Shown here piece by piece: positions 26,415 through 34,670 of a stretch of 64,000 nt of DNA. How positions within the stretch are numbered: position 1 is the first letter of the stretch; each line of letters begins with the position of its first letter. The position numbers and the translations under genes were made by a program. The notes below the pieces were generated by a model. It searched no databases. It was given only the letters and a program-made list of their open reading frames with translations, and was not told where the DNA came from. This DNA comes from Bacillota bacterium (GTDB taxonomy: Bacteria; Bacillota; Clostridia; Oscillospirales; Oscillospiraceae). The stretch is from assembly GCA_021768085.1 (NCBI GenBank), contig JAETOJ010000008.1, positions 27,220-91,219 of the forward strand. Direction: 5' to 3'.

Positions 26415-26999
26415 CTACTCCTCCCTCTGCATCAAAATAAACTCGGCAATCCGGTACATGGACAGGTGCTTGCTCTGGCTCAGCGCCCGGATGTAGTCAT
26501 AGGCCTCCTGCTCGCTCTTGCCCTGCTCCGCCATGATCACGCCCTTGGCCTTCTCGATCACAATGCGGTTTTCCAGCCGGGCCGCCGTCTTTTCCATGTC
26601 ACGGCGGAGCTGGCGCATCTCCTGGCTGCGGGCGGCGGCCAGCTCGATGCTGGGCACCAGCGACTTCTCGTCGATGGGCTTCACCAGGTAGCCGTTGACG
26701 CCGTAGCTCTTGGCCCGGTTGATGAAGTCCCGCTCGCTGTAGGCCGTCAGCATGACGATGGCCCCGGCCAGGTTTTCCTCGTGGATGATCCGGGCGGCGG
26801 ACAGCCCGTCCAGGAAAGGCATCTTCACGTCCAGCAGGATGAGATCCGGGCGGTGCTGCCGGCACAGCTCCACAGCGTCCAGCCCGTCGGAGGCCTCCGC
26901 CACCACCTCATAGCCCGCCGAGGTGAGCAGCTCCCGCAGATCCATTTTGGTGACGGGCTCATCGTCGGCGACGATAATCCGGATCTTCTCGTTCTCCAT
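26415..26999 (-). CDS. eutV: EutV ANTAR-domain antiterminator response regulator
   Basis: 194 residues. A receiver domain (about 1-120) has acidic residues ADDEP, phospho-acceptor Asp57 (LLDVKMP), the Thr of LTAYS and Lys in VKPID. A coiled-coil helix links to an ANTAR domain (about 140-190; RIVIEKAKGVIMAEQG...AYDYIRALSQ). Phosphorylated EutV binds paired RNA hairpins and blocks terminators. Candidate targets lie before eutS (27873-27964) and eutG (30720-30799). ATG 26999 follows AGGAGG. Confidence 0.96.
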   Translation of the reverse strand: MENEKIRIIVADDEPVTKMDLRELLTSAGYEVVAEASDGLDAVELCRQHRPDLILLDVKMPFLDGLSAARIIHEENLAGAIVMLTAYSERDFINRAKSYGVNGYLVKPIDEKSLVPSIELAAARSQEMRQLRRDMEKTAARLENRIVIEKAKGVIMAEQGKSEQEAYDYIRALSQSKHLSMYRIAEFILMQREE

Positions 27000-27021
27000 G
27001 GGGCCTCCTATCGATCTGCTT

Positions 27022-27462
27022 CTATAAATTCAGAAATTCCACCAGCTCGGGCACGCCCTTGCCGGTGACGCCGCTGGCCACAAAGATGTCCTCCGCCCCC
27101 GCCATGCGCAGGTATTTTTTCGCCTTCTCCACCTGCTCCGGAGTGGCCAGATCCTCCTTGGTGACGACGCCCACAATGGGCTTGGCAAACATGGTGCCAT
27201 AGGCCGGGGGAAACATGGTTCCGTCCTCCGTGGCCTCCTGCACCAGCACCACGATATCGGCGTCGGTGGCGGTTACCATCAAAGCGCCCCGGAACCCCCG
27301 GCGCTCCAGGTACTCCCCCGGCGTGTCGATCATGTTCTGGTTGACAATGGACACGGTCTGGGTCTTGTGGTAGCGTACCTCCTCATGGCTGATGCACTGG
27401 CACAGGGTGGTCTTGCCCGCCGCCGACCGGCCCATCAGAACGATGCGCGTCTTGTCCGCCAT
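27022..27462 (-). CDS. eutP: EutP P-loop protein
   Basis: 146 residues with a Ras-like P-loop (LMGRSAAGKTTL near 8-19), IDTPGEYLE, and VVTKEDL resembling the TKxD guanine motif. EutP is found in most eut operons and has been reported, with EutQ, as an acetate kinase in Salmonella; earlier annotation was GTPase. The start lies 4 bases after the eutS stop with no strong ribosome site, so translation probably depends on eutS. Confidence 0.93.
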   Translation of the reverse strand: MADKTRIVLMGRSAAGKTTLCQCISHEEVRYHKTQTVSIVNQNMIDTPGEYLERRGFRGALMVTATDADIVVLVQEATEDGTMFPPAYGTMFAKPIVGVVTKEDLATPEQVEKAKKYLRMAGAEDIFVASGVTGKGVPELVEFLNL

Positions 27463-27466
27463 GCCG

Positions 27467-27817
27467 TCAGGTCTTGGTCATGGGGGCGGGGGAGAACCCC
27501 ATCATATCGCACAGCACCTTCATCACGTCCCGCAGGGAGGCCTCCACGGCGGCCACGTCCCCGGTGAACACCAGGGAGCCGTTGAACCGATCCACAAAGC
27601 CGATCTTCACGTCGGCGGCCTTGGAGGCCACGTCGGCGGCGATCATGGCCCCCTCGCTGGGGGTGATGGTGAGGATGCCGATGGCCCCCTCCGCGTCCAG
27701 CAGCCCCAACTTGGCGTAGAGATCCTTGGTGGGGTTGGCGATCACGTGGGCCAGCGTAACCTGCTTGCCCGGGACAAATTCCTGAATAATTCGTTTTTTC
27801 TCGTCCAGTTCGATCAT
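27467..27817 (-). CDS. eutS: EutS hexameric BMC shell protein, first gene of the eut operon
   Basis: 116 residues from the ATG at 27817, 5 bases after AGGAGGGG. The circularly permuted BMC domain has [41 protein letters not shown] and [18 protein letters not shown]. EutS hexamers bend to form shell edges. As the first structural gene it lies behind the operon promoter (28019-28047) and attenuator leader. Confidence 0.95.
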   Translation of the reverse strand: MIELDEKKRIIQEFVPGKQVTLAHVIANPTKDLYAKLGLLDAEGAIGILTITPSEGAMIAADVASKAADVKIGFVDRFNGSLVFTGDVAAVEASLRDVMKVLCDMMGFSPAPMTKT

Positions 27818-27872
27818 GCAGTCCCCTCCTTGCTCTGCGCTCAAGCAGAATGCCGTGGCACAGGAAACCGGT

Positions 27873-27964
27873 AAAAAACATAATAACTCCTGTTAATATT
27901 TCTATCAACAGAAGTTACATCACTTCAAGTCAAACCCAAACCGCGCTGGCGCTGGCATCGCGCC
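27873..27964 (-). promoter_or_regulatory. eut operon attenuator: terminator with competing hairpins
   Basis: On the minus strand an 11-base-pair stem (TAACTTCTGTT with AACAGGAGTTA, 27884-27917) is followed after a few bases by TTTTTT (27873-27878). A hairpin GAAGT-GATGTA-ACTTC (27911-27926) shares the 5' arm of that terminator, and GGCGC-GATGCCA-GCGCC (27948-27964) stands upstream. Two hairpins with GATG-starting loops, the second overlapping the terminator, match the arrangement used by EutV-type ANTAR proteins. The loops do not carry A at position 1 as I remember the published consensus. Confidence 0.65.
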
Positions 27965-28018
27965 GCCGCAGACTGTGCCGCGGTATTCAGTTGTGGATAT
28001 CATGAAATTTCGCTTTTT

Positions 28019-28047
28019 ATTTTAGCAGACAATTTAACCATTGTCAA
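28019..28047 (-). promoter_or_regulatory. Main eut operon promoter
   Basis: On the minus strand TTGACA (28042-28047) and TAAAAT (28019-28024) are separated by 17 bases. Transcription would begin near 28012, leaving a leader of about 195 bases before eutS. Confidence 0.85.
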
Positions 28048-28106
28048 CAAAGGCGGCAAAGTTTTGTTAAATTTTTTCAAGCACTGGAGCCGGGCGGGCT
28101 GGGGTC

Positions 28107-28136
28107 TTTACAGCGGGGCGTCCTCTGTGCTATACT
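28107..28136 (+). promoter_or_regulatory. Promoter of the DUF2284 gene
   Basis: TTTACA (28107-28112) and TATACT (28131-28136) are separated by 18 bases, diverging from the eut promoter. The start would be about 37 bases before the ATG at 28180. Confidence 0.65.
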
Positions 28137-28179
28137 TGTGCCAGCAAAATGCCGGGAAACCGGCGGAGGGGGCACGGGT

Positions 28180-28728
28180 ATGTACACCACGCAGGTCAAA
28201 ACGGCGTCGCTGCCGGTATCCCGGTGGCTGGACGACTACTGCACGCCGGAGCGGTTTCGGGACGCCTGCCGGGCCTGCCCGGACTATGGAAAGGTATGGT
28301 CCTGCCCGCCGGGGGTGCCCGACGCCCGGGCGGCCTTCGCCCCCTTCCGCACAGTATACCTGGTGGGGGTGCGGGTGGACTACGCCCCCGAGACAATCGC
28401 CGCGGCGGACACGCCGGAGCGCACCGAGGCCCTACGTCAGGCCAGCTACGGCGTGGTGAAGAAGCAGCTGCTGTCCACCCTGCTGGAGCTGGAAAAGGCA
28501 GTGCCGGGGAGCTGGACGGTGGCGGCGGGCCGGTGCGAGCAGTGCGACGTATGCACGCGGCGGGAGGGCCTGCCCTGCCGGAAACCGGATCGGATGCGCT
28601 ATTCCTTCTCCGCCTTCGGCTTCGATCTGGGGAAGCTGGCCCGGGAGCAGCTGGGCCTGGAGCTGCTGTGGGCGGATCGGGGCCTGCCGGCCTACAACGC
28701 CGCCATTGCCGCGTTCCTCACGCCTTAA
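28180..28728 (+). CDS. DUF2284 putative metal-binding protein
   Basis: 182 residues from the ATG at 28180 (GGAGGGGG upstream); a longer frame from 28138 has no ribosome site. Cys motifs CRACPDYGKVWSCPPG (about 26-41) and CEQCDVCTRREGLPCRKP (about 117-134) mark the DUF2284 family, annotated as metal-binding from the Cys pattern. The MRYSFSAFGFDL end is typical. The biochemical role is unknown. It is a single gene ending at a strong terminator. Confidence 0.88.
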   Translation: MYTTQVKTASLPVSRWLDDYCTPERFRDACRACPDYGKVWSCPPGVPDARAAFAPFRTVYLVGVRVDYAPETIAAADTPERTEALRQASYGVVKKQLLSTLLELEKAVPGSWTVAAGRCEQCDVCTRREGLPCRKPDRMRYSFSAFGFDLGKLAREQLGLELLWADRGLPAYNAAIAAFLTP

Positions 28729-28755
28729 TACTTATACTTTGCATAAACGGATCGA

Positions 28756-28786
28756 ACAGGGCCCCGCCGCCGGCGGGGCCCTGTTT
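28756..28786. terminator. Terminator between DUF2284 and the convergent GNAT gene
   Basis: ACAGGGCCCCGCCG and its complement form a stem of about 14 base pairs followed by TTTT on the plus strand. It is likely to act in both directions. Confidence 0.85.
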
Positions 28787-28790
28787 TGCG

Positions 28791-29264
28791 TCACAGTGTT
28801 TTCACCATAATGTTTTCGTCCAGGCCGGGCAGGATGGCGTCGGGCACATAGCCCACCTTCCGGTAGCCCATGGACTGGTAGAGGGCCTTGGCCCTGGGGT
28901 TGAAGCTGCTCACCAGAAGGGAGGTCTTGCGGTAGCCCATGGCCCGGGCCACCCCCTCGTAGACCTGAAGGAGGGTATGCCCCACCCCCATGCCCCGGAA
29001 CCGCTTCTTCACGCCCAGCAGCGCCAGGTAAGGGAAGGCGCCGAAGAAGCCGGTGAGCTCCACCTGCATGGCTCCCACCACCTCGTTGCGGGAGTCCACA
29101 GCCAGCCACAGATCCCCCTTGGCCACGGCGGTGGACAGGATGTCGTCCAACCGGCCCTCCCGGGTAAAGTAGTGATCATAGAGGGCGCTGTCCAGAAAAA
29201 CCTCCCGGATCTCGGGGAGGCGCTCCGGCGCGGCCCGCTCTATGGTTACGTTGATTCCGTTCAT
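28791..29264 (-). CDS. GNAT-family N-acetyltransferase
   Basis: 157 residues, full length. The acetyl-CoA loop is seen as LLGVKKRFRGMGVGHTLLQ (motif A, about 82-100), with NPRAKALYQSMGYRKVG near the end (motif B). Substrate unknown. ATG 29264 follows GCAGGAGAC. It is 18 bases downstream of the Eis-like gene and probably shares its promoter at 30623-30651. Confidence 0.88.
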   Translation of the reverse strand: MNGINVTIERAAPERLPEIREVFLDSALYDHYFTREGRLDDILSTAVAKGDLWLAVDSRNEVVGAMQVELTGFFGAFPYLALLGVKKRFRGMGVGHTLLQVYEGVARAMGYRKTSLLVSSFNPRAKALYQSMGYRKVGYVPDAILPGLDENIMVKTL

Positions 29265-29282
29265 ACAGTCTCCTGCTTCCCG

Positions 29283-30515
29283 TCAAAAATAGGTGTAGTT
29301 TACAGGTTTTTCGTGCCAGCCGATGGCCCTTTGCACCTCGGGGATCCAGGCCGGATCGGACAGCTCCATCACGCCCCGGGCCACGGCCTTGTCCAGGGAA
29401 TAGGCCCCCATCACAAAGGAGGACAGGGCGGCAATATCTGTGCGCAGCGTCACCTGGGGGGTGGTATCCCCCACCAGCTCCACCCGGTCTCCGGACACGC
29501 GGAGGAAATAGCTGCCGGTGTTGTCCTTCAGGAAGCCGTCCTCCACCTGGAGCTCCAGCACGAAGTCCCGGCCCACCGGCGCGGAGCAATGCCCCTGGCC
29601 CCGGAAATAGGCCGCCACGTCCAGAATCCGGCACATATAGCCCATGGTGCGTCGGCCAATCTCCTGGATGCAGCCGTCGTGGGCCCGGTTCTCCCCGGTA
29701 TCCGGGTTGAGGAACAGCATATGGAGATCGGGATCGGGGGAGAGGAACCGCACCCGCTCGATCTGATCGCCCTGGGAGGCGAAGAAGGTCATGAACTGCT
29801 TCAAGGTGTCCAGATCGTCGTACACCATCTCCCGCACCAGCAGATCGTGGTAGCAGTCGGTGTAGTGATCCACGTCCACAAACTCGAAGGTGAAGTAGCC
29901 GGTGATCCGCCCCGCCCGGCGGCAGAGCACCACGTAGGGCATATCAAAAATGCGGTGGGGATCCATGTAGTGGTGGAGGGTGGCGCCGTGGGTGCGCTCC
30001 ACCCAGCGGCGGTAGTAGTCCAGCACCGCCTCCCGATCCTCCTCCCGGGCGTAGCACAGGCCGGATTTGTCCCCAAAGGATCGGATGTAGCAGGGTTTCG
30101 GGGCGTACAGCGTGTTTTCGTTGCACAAGCCGTAGCCCATCTTGTGATAAAACGCGGGGTTGAAGGGGTGCAGGCAGCTGATCGGGGCGCCTGACCTGGC
30201 GTAGTACCGCATCAACACCTCCAAAAGCGTGCGGGCCACGTGCTCCTTTTTCCGCAGGAAATTGGTGGAGACGTAGGCCGCCGCTCCCATCGGTGTCATC
30301 ACCCCTCTGACGTTGAGGGTGAAGTCCATCATCAGGATGGAGCCCAGCAGGGTTCCATCGTCATCGAAGCAGCCGAGGTAGCGTCCCTCGTCCGGCCGGT
30401 ACAGTTCGCCCTCCATATTCTTCAGCAGGAGCTCCGGCGTCTTGGACGGGAACGAGGTCACCACATTCCGCGCCAGCTGCCCCACCTCTGAAGGAAGAAC
30501 AAACCTGATATCCAA
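29283..30515 (-). CDS. Eis-like GNAT acetyltransferase with sterol-carrier domain
   Basis: 410 residues from a TTG at 30515, 12 bases after AAAGGAG; this start is uncertain, but an upstream in-frame start at 30623 would overlap the promoter. Two GNAT-like domains (about 1-290) include SILMMDFTLNVRGVMTPMGAAAYVSTNFLRKK and the pseudo-domain; the C-terminal about 100 residues resemble the SCP2 domain of Eis. Eis proteins acetylate amines, including aminoglycosides in mycobacteria; many clostridial relatives have no known substrate, so no resistance claim is made. Confidence 0.82.
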   Translation of the reverse strand: MDIRFVLPSEVGQLARNVVTSFPSKTPELLLKNMEGELYRPDEGRYLGCFDDDGTLLGSILMMDFTLNVRGVMTPMGAAAYVSTNFLRKKEHVARTLLEVLMRYYARSGAPISCLHPFNPAFYHKMGYGLCNENTLYAPKPCYIRSFGDKSGLCYAREEDREAVLDYYRRWVERTHGATLHHYMDPHRIFDMPYVVLCRRAGRITGYFTFEFVDVDHYTDCYHDLLVREMVYDDLDTLKQFMTFFASQGDQIERVRFLSPDPDLHMLFLNPDTGENRAHDGCIQEIGRRTMGYMCRILDVAAYFRGQGHCSAPVGRDFVLELQVEDGFLKDNTGSYFLRVSGDRVELVGDTTPQVTLRTDIAALSSFVMGAYSLDKAVARGVMELSDPAWIPEVQRAIGWHEKPVNYTYF

Positions 30516-30622
30516 TTTTGATGAACACTCCTTTGCCCGAACCCCGCCCTCCGGCGCGGACACGGGCGCGAAACTGCGGAACCGGCTGGACGGCCCCGCA
30601 CACACCAGCTTTGCTGCTGTCA

Positions 30623-30651
30623 ATTATGTCAGCTTTTCCCGAAAATGTCAA
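30623..30651 (-). promoter_or_regulatory. Promoter of the Eis-like/GNAT pair
   Basis: On the minus strand TTGACA (30646-30651) and CATAAT (30623-30628) are separated by 17 bases. It diverges from the eutG promoter 30 bases away. Confidence 0.7.
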
Positions 30652-30680
30652 CGGGAATTTGCGAAATTCCCCCAAAGGGC

Positions 30681-30709
30681 TTGACAAGCGGGCCCAAACC
30701 CGGTAAAGT
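30681..30709 (+). promoter_or_regulatory. eutG promoter
   Basis: TTGACA (30681-30686) and TAAAGT (30704-30709) are separated by 17 bases. Transcription would start near 30716, directly before the first attenuator hairpin. Confidence 0.85.
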
Positions 30710-30719
30710 TAGGATATAT

Positions 30720-30799
30720 CCCCGCGATGGAGCGGGGGTGTCGGAAAAGGAGCGATGGAGCGCCTTGGACTGCCGCTGGGCGGATCCAGGCGCTTTTTT
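30720..30799 (+). promoter_or_regulatory. eutG leader: paired-hairpin antiterminator and terminator
   Basis: Hairpin P1 is CCCCGC-GATGGA-GCGGGG (30720-30737). After 11 bases comes P2, GGAGC-GATGGA-GCGCC (30749-30764, one A-G mismatch), with the identical six-base loop. The 3' arm of P2 (GCGCC) is also the 5' arm of a terminator (AGCGCCTTGGA with TCCAGGCGCT, 30759-30794) followed by six T. P2 and terminator cannot coexist. This is the architecture of EutV/ANTAR-controlled leaders. Loop position 4 is G as in that consensus; position 1 is G where A is expected. Confidence 0.8.
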
Positions 30800-30838
30800 G
30801 TGTCAACGCGAAAATAACGGGACAGGAGGCTCGAGCAT

Positions 30839-31972
30839 ATGGATCAATTTCAACTGGGCGCAAAAATTTTCATGGGCGGCGGTCTGGACGACCTGCTGGC
30901 GGGGCGGCGGAAGGTGCTGATCGTCAGCGACCGCTTCCTGGTGGACAGCGGCAAGGTCTCCTATGTGGCGGACGCGGCTACCCGGGCCGGAGCGGAGCAC
31001 CGGGTTTTCTCCGACGTGCAGGCCGACCCGGACATCGCCACCGTCACCGCCGGGGTGGGGCTGCTGCTGGAGTTCCAGCCGGATGCGGTGGTGGCCTTTG
31101 GCGGCGGCTCCGCCATCGACGCGGCCAAGGCCATCCTGTTCTTCTCCGCCAAGCAGCAGGACGTGCGGGACGTACTGTTCGCCGCCGTCCCCACCACCAG
31201 CGGCACGGGCTCGGAGGTGAGCCGGTTCGCCGTCATCACCGACCGGGAGAAGGAGATCAAATACCCCCTGGTGGACGACAAGCTGCTGCCCAACGCGGCG
31301 GTGCTGGATCCCGTCCTCACGGTGAGCGTCCCCCCCGTGGTCACCGCCGACACCGGCATCGACGTGTTCACCCACGCGGTGGAGGCCTTCGTGTCCACCG
31401 CCCACACGGATTTCTCCGACGCGGCGGCGGAAAAGGCCATCAAGCTGGCCTACCACAACCTGCTGGAGGCCTACCGCGCCCCGGATAACCTGGAGGCCCG
31501 GCAGAAGATGCACAACGCCTCCTGTCTGGCGGGCATCGCCTTCTCCAACTCGGGGCTGGGGCTGAACCACGGCATGGCCCACGCCCTGGGCGCCCATTTC
31601 CACATCTCCCACGGCAGAGCCAACGGCATCCTGCTGCCTTACGTGATGAGCTTCAACGCCGGCTGTATCGACGGGCTCACCCCCACCGCCAAACGGTACG
31701 CCCAGATCTCCCGCCTGCTGCGGCTGGACAGCTCCAGCGTGCGCCAGAGCGCCCTTCAGCTCATCCGCACCATCCGCAGCTCCATGGACAAGCTGAGTAT
31801 GCCGTCCACCATCAAGGACGCCGGGGTGCTCCAGGCGGAGTTTGAGGCGGACGTGGAGGCCATGGCGGCGGACGCCCTGGCTGACCGCTGCACCGCCACC
31901 AACCCCAGGCCGTGCACCAAGGAGGACATCGTGCGGATCTACCGGCGGGCCTATTCGGGAAAACTGTTCTAA
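30839..31972 (+). CDS. eutG: Iron-containing alcohol dehydrogenase of ethanolamine catabolism
   Basis: 377 residues. Family III alcohol dehydrogenase signatures: GGGSAIDAAKAI and PTTSGTGSEV (nucleotide binding) and metal ligands in TGIDVFTHAVEAF and GLNHGMAHALGAHFHISHGRANG. It reduces acetaldehyde to ethanol and regenerates NAD for EutE. It is outside the main eut operon, on the opposite strand about 2.8 kb away, but its leader has an attenuator like that of eutS, supporting the eutG assignment over a general alcohol dehydrogenase. GGAGG lies 10 bases before the ATG. Confidence 0.9.
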   Translation: MDQFQLGAKIFMGGGLDDLLAGRRKVLIVSDRFLVDSGKVSYVADAATRAGAEHRVFSDVQADPDIATVTAGVGLLLEFQPDAVVAFGGGSAIDAAKAILFFSAKQQDVRDVLFAAVPTTSGTGSEVSRFAVITDREKEIKYPLVDDKLLPNAAVLDPVLTVSVPPVVTADTGIDVFTHAVEAFVSTAHTDFSDAAAEKAIKLAYHNLLEAYRAPDNLEARQKMHNASCLAGIAFSNSGLGLNHGMAHALGAHFHISHGRANGILLPYVMSFNAGCIDGLTPTAKRYAQISRLLRLDSSSVRQSALQLIRTIRSSMDKLSMPSTIKDAGVLQAEFEADVEAMAADALADRCTATNPRPCTKEDIVRIYRRAYSGKLF

Positions 31973-31985
31973 TCGGATCACAGGA

Positions 31986-32017
31986 AACGCGGCCCATGGA
32001 GCTCCATGGGCCGCGTT
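31986..32017. terminator. Bidirectional terminator between eutG and the S41 peptidase
   Basis: A perfect 15-base-pair inverted repeat (AACGCGGCCCATGGA and its complement, two-base centre) lies between the two convergent stop codons. TTCTATTTCT follows on the plus strand. Confidence 0.8.
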
Positions 32018-32024
32018 CTATTTC

Positions 32025-33206
32025 TCATTTCGTCAGCAGCTCCAGGGCCGCCTGGAGCTGTACGTCGTCCTCCCCGCCCAGGGCCGCCCCCTCGGGCAGG
32101 GACAGCTCCACGTCGGGGGTGATCCCCTCCCCGATGAGGGAGTGGCCGCTGCCCGTGCAGTAGGCCGCGGTGGACAGGCCCGCTCCGCCGCCGTTGGCCA
32201 GGGGGAAGGTCACCTGGGAGTAGCCCTTGCCGCTGGTGTGCTCCCCCACGATAGGGGCGCCGGCGCTCTCCCGGAGCTGGGCCGCCAGCAGCTCCGCCGC
32301 GGAGTAGCTGTCCTCATCCACCAACACCGCCATGGGTAGGTCGATACAGTTTTTGTCCGACTGGTAGACAGACTTGAACCACCACCGGGGCTTGTGGGTG
32401 AACACCGGGCCCTCGGGCAGCAGGTAGTCCAGAATCTTCTCCAGCTCCGCCACGTAGCCGCCGGGATCGCCACGCACGTCGATGAGCAGCCGCTCCGCCC
32501 CCTGCTCCACCAGGGCGTCCACCTCTTTTTTAAAGCTGTCCGCCGAGCCGGAGTAGAAGTTGCTCAGCTGCACATAGCCCACCTTGTCCTCCAGCATCCG
32601 CCCCCGGGCGGAGGGGGTGTAGAGGGTGGCCCGGGTGCAGGTCACGTCCCGGCTGGCCCCGTCCTCCCCCAGGAGGGTGAGAGTAACCTGGGTGCCCGCC
32701 TCCCCCCGGATCCGGTCGGAGCCCTCCTGCCGGGCGTCCCCGGCGATGGACACGCCGTCCACAGCGGTGATCACGTCCCCCGCCAGCACCCCCGCCTTGT
32801 CCGCGGGGCCGTCCTCGGTGACGGACTGCACCAGCAGGCCCTCCTCCCGGGCGACGCTGTCCACCGTCACGCCGATGCCCACATAATTGTTGGCCCGCCG
32901 CTGAATGGTGGCTTGGTGAGCCTCGGCGCTGAGGTAGTACGACCACCGATCCCCCAGCCCCTTCACAAAGGCGGACAGGGCCTCGTCTGTGGCCCCGTCC
33001 AGATCCGCGTCCGTCTCCACGAAGGCGAACCGGGCCAGCAGATAGGTCTGCACCAGGGCCACGCCGCTGCCCCCCAGCGCCAGGCACCACAGCCCTGTGG
33101 ACAGCAGTAGAGTCAGGATCACCGCAATGGCGATCTTGGCGGGGCCGGTGGGCTGCCACCACTTCCGCTTGGCCTTCTCCGCCGCCTGTGTCCCCTGTTC
33201 CCTCAT
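32025..33206 (-). CDS. S41-family C-terminal processing peptidase
   Basis: 393 residues. A membrane anchor (about 24-46) is followed by a PDZ domain (about 110-190; NYVGIGVTV...GPADKAGVLAGDVITAVDGV) and the tail-specific protease domain with catalytic Ser in DEDSYSAAELLA and Lys in TSGKGYSQ. It should cleave C-terminal tails of envelope proteins on the outside of the membrane. AAGGAGG precedes the ATG. It follows the M23 peptidase and FtsEX genes on the same strand, a common Firmicute arrangement, but a terminator separates it from them. Confidence 0.94.
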   Translation of the reverse strand: MREQGTQAAEKAKRKWWQPTGPAKIAIAVILTLLLSTGLWCLALGGSGVALVQTYLLARFAFVETDADLDGATDEALSAFVKGLGDRWSYYLSAEAHQATIQRRANNYVGIGVTVDSVAREEGLLVQSVTEDGPADKAGVLAGDVITAVDGVSIAGDARQEGSDRIRGEAGTQVTLTLLGEDGASRDVTCTRATLYTPSARGRMLEDKVGYVQLSNFYSGSADSFKKEVDALVEQGAERLLIDVRGDPGGYVAELEKILDYLLPEGPVFTHKPRWWFKSVYQSDKNCIDLPMAVLVDEDSYSAAELLAAQLRESAGAPIVGEHTSGKGYSQVTFPLANGGGAGLSTAAYCTGSGHSLIGEGITPDVELSLPEGAALGGEDDVQLQAALELLTK

Positions 33207-33288
33207 GGTTCGGCCTCCTTTTTAAAACAGTTTGAAGTTTTTTGCTCAGTGATTACAAATCGCAATCAATCGCCCGGGAAATAAATGA

Positions 33289-33317
33289 CAGGGGCGCGGG
33301 TTTTCCCCGCGCCCCTG
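33289..33317 (-). terminator. Terminator after the M23 peptidase gene
   Basis: CAGGGGCGCGGG-TTTTC-CCCGCGCCCCTG gives a 12-base-pair stem 31 bases beyond the M23 stop. Confidence 0.7.
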
Positions 33318-33347
33318 GGCTTTTTGTGTACGCTTCGCTTCAGCGGT

Positions 33348-34652
33348 TCAGCCGCCTTGGATGTTATACCTCCGCCCCGCGCCATCGGTGGCGGTAAACG
33401 TCATACCGGGGTAGAGCTTAATCACGTCCCCCCGCACCCCGTTCACCCGCACCTCAAAGTGCAGATGGTTGCCGGTGGAGCGGCCCGTGGTGCCCACGTA
33501 GCCGATGACCTGGCCCTTGTTCACGGTCTGTCCCTCGGTCACCGGTGGCACCTGGCACTGGTGGGCGTACAGGGTGGCGTAGCCGTTGCCGTGGCTGATG
33601 ATGCAGTAGTAGCCGTAGGACGAGGCGTACTGGTTCCGGTTCACCGTGGTCACCACCCCGTCCTGGGCGGCGTAGATGGGGGTGCCGGAGGGGGCGGGGA
33701 TATCGGTTCCGGTGTGGTTCGATGGCCGTCCCGTGAAGGGGTCGGCCCGATTGCCAAACAGGGACGAGAGGTGATACCGCCCCGGCAGCGGCCAGTACCA
33801 GTTGCCGCTGGTCATGTTGACGTTGTTGTTGTTCTGCTGGTTCTGGCGCTCCAGCTCGGCCAGCTGCTGGGCGTACTTCCGCTCGGCCTCCTTCAGCTGC
33901 TTGTTGATGAGGGCCTCGCTCTCGGCCAGCTTTTTGGCCTCCTCCGCCGCCTCGCTCTCCGACGCGGCGATCTGCTTCAGCAGCTTATCCTGCTCCGCCC
34001 GCTTGGCCTCCAGCTCGGCCTTCTGACCCTCCAGCTCCTCCTTGGCGGCGGCCTCCTCGTTCCGGACGGCCTGCACCGCGTCCCGGGCCTCGCCGATCTG
34101 CCGCTGGGTGTTCTCCAGCCGGTCGATGATCCGGTTGGAATACTCCATGATGTTGGTGATGAGGTCGGCGTAGTCCAGCAGCTCGGAGAAGGAGGACGCC
34201 TGGAACAGGATGGACAGGTAGGACACGCTGCCCGTCTCCTCCATCCAGCGCGTCTGGCGGTAGAACTCCTGGAGCTGCTCCTGCTCCTGTACCTCCAGAT
34301 CCGCGATCTCCGCCTCCTTGGCGGCGATGTCCCCGTCGTACTGATCCAGCAGCTGCTGGCTGGCGTTGATCTGGGACTCGGTGAGCACCACCTGGCTCTG
34401 GATCAGCTCCATCTGCTCCTTGGCCTTGGACAGATCGTTCCGGATGGCGGCCAGCCGCTCCTCCGCGTCCTTCTTCTGCTCCTTGATGTCGGAGAGCTCA
34501 TCCTTGATGTTCTGGATGTCCCCCTTGGTATTCTGGAGATCCCCCTGAGTCACCGACCCGTAGGCCAGCACGCTCAGCGCCGGCACCAGCACTGTCAGCA
34601 GCAGCGCCGCCGCCACCACGATCACTATGATCCGCTGTGTCTTTTTATTCAT
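33348..34652 (-). CDS. M23-family peptidoglycan endopeptidase with coiled coil (EnvC/PcsB-like)
   Basis: 434 residues from the ATG at 34652 (GGGAGG upstream). An N-terminal membrane anchor or signal (about 8-32) is followed by a long coiled coil (about 45-255) and a LytM domain. Zn ligands are visible in NHTGTD and HLHFEV, so the hydrolase looks active. Next to ftsEX it fits the FtsX-coupled hydrolase model (EnvC in E. coli, PcsB in streptococci), in which the ABC complex controls cell-wall cleavage at division. The gene starts 19 bases after ftsX ends. Confidence 0.92.
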   Translation of the reverse strand: MNKKTQRIIVIVVAAALLLTVLVPALSVLAYGSVTQGDLQNTKGDIQNIKDELSDIKEQKKDAEERLAAIRNDLSKAKEQMELIQSQVVLTESQINASQQLLDQYDGDIAAKEAEIADLEVQEQEQLQEFYRQTRWMEETGSVSYLSILFQASSFSELLDYADLITNIMEYSNRIIDRLENTQRQIGEARDAVQAVRNEEAAAKEELEGQKAELEAKRAEQDKLLKQIAASESEAAEEAKKLAESEALINKQLKEAERKYAQQLAELERQNQQNNNNVNMTSGNWYWPLPGRYHLSSLFGNRADPFTGRPSNHTGTDIPAPSGTPIYAAQDGVVTTVNRNQYASSYGYYCIISHGNGYATLYAHQCQVPPVTEGQTVNKGQVIGYVGTTGRSTGNHLHFEVRVNGVRGDVIKLYPGMTFTATDGAGRRYNIQGG

Positions 34653-34670
34653 ACCGCGCCTCCCATGCAA

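Noticed and set aside
27435..27908. Small frame in the eut leader starting [10 protein letters not shown] with an AGGAG site, possible leader peptide
   Set aside because: It reads across the eutS start and through eutS in another frame without stopping early, and its ATG lies in the terminator stem. No domain or conservation evidence.
29283..30515. Aminoglycoside resistance from the Eis-like gene
   Set aside because: Eis-like proteins are widespread in Firmicutes with no shown resistance role; sequence alone does not support it.
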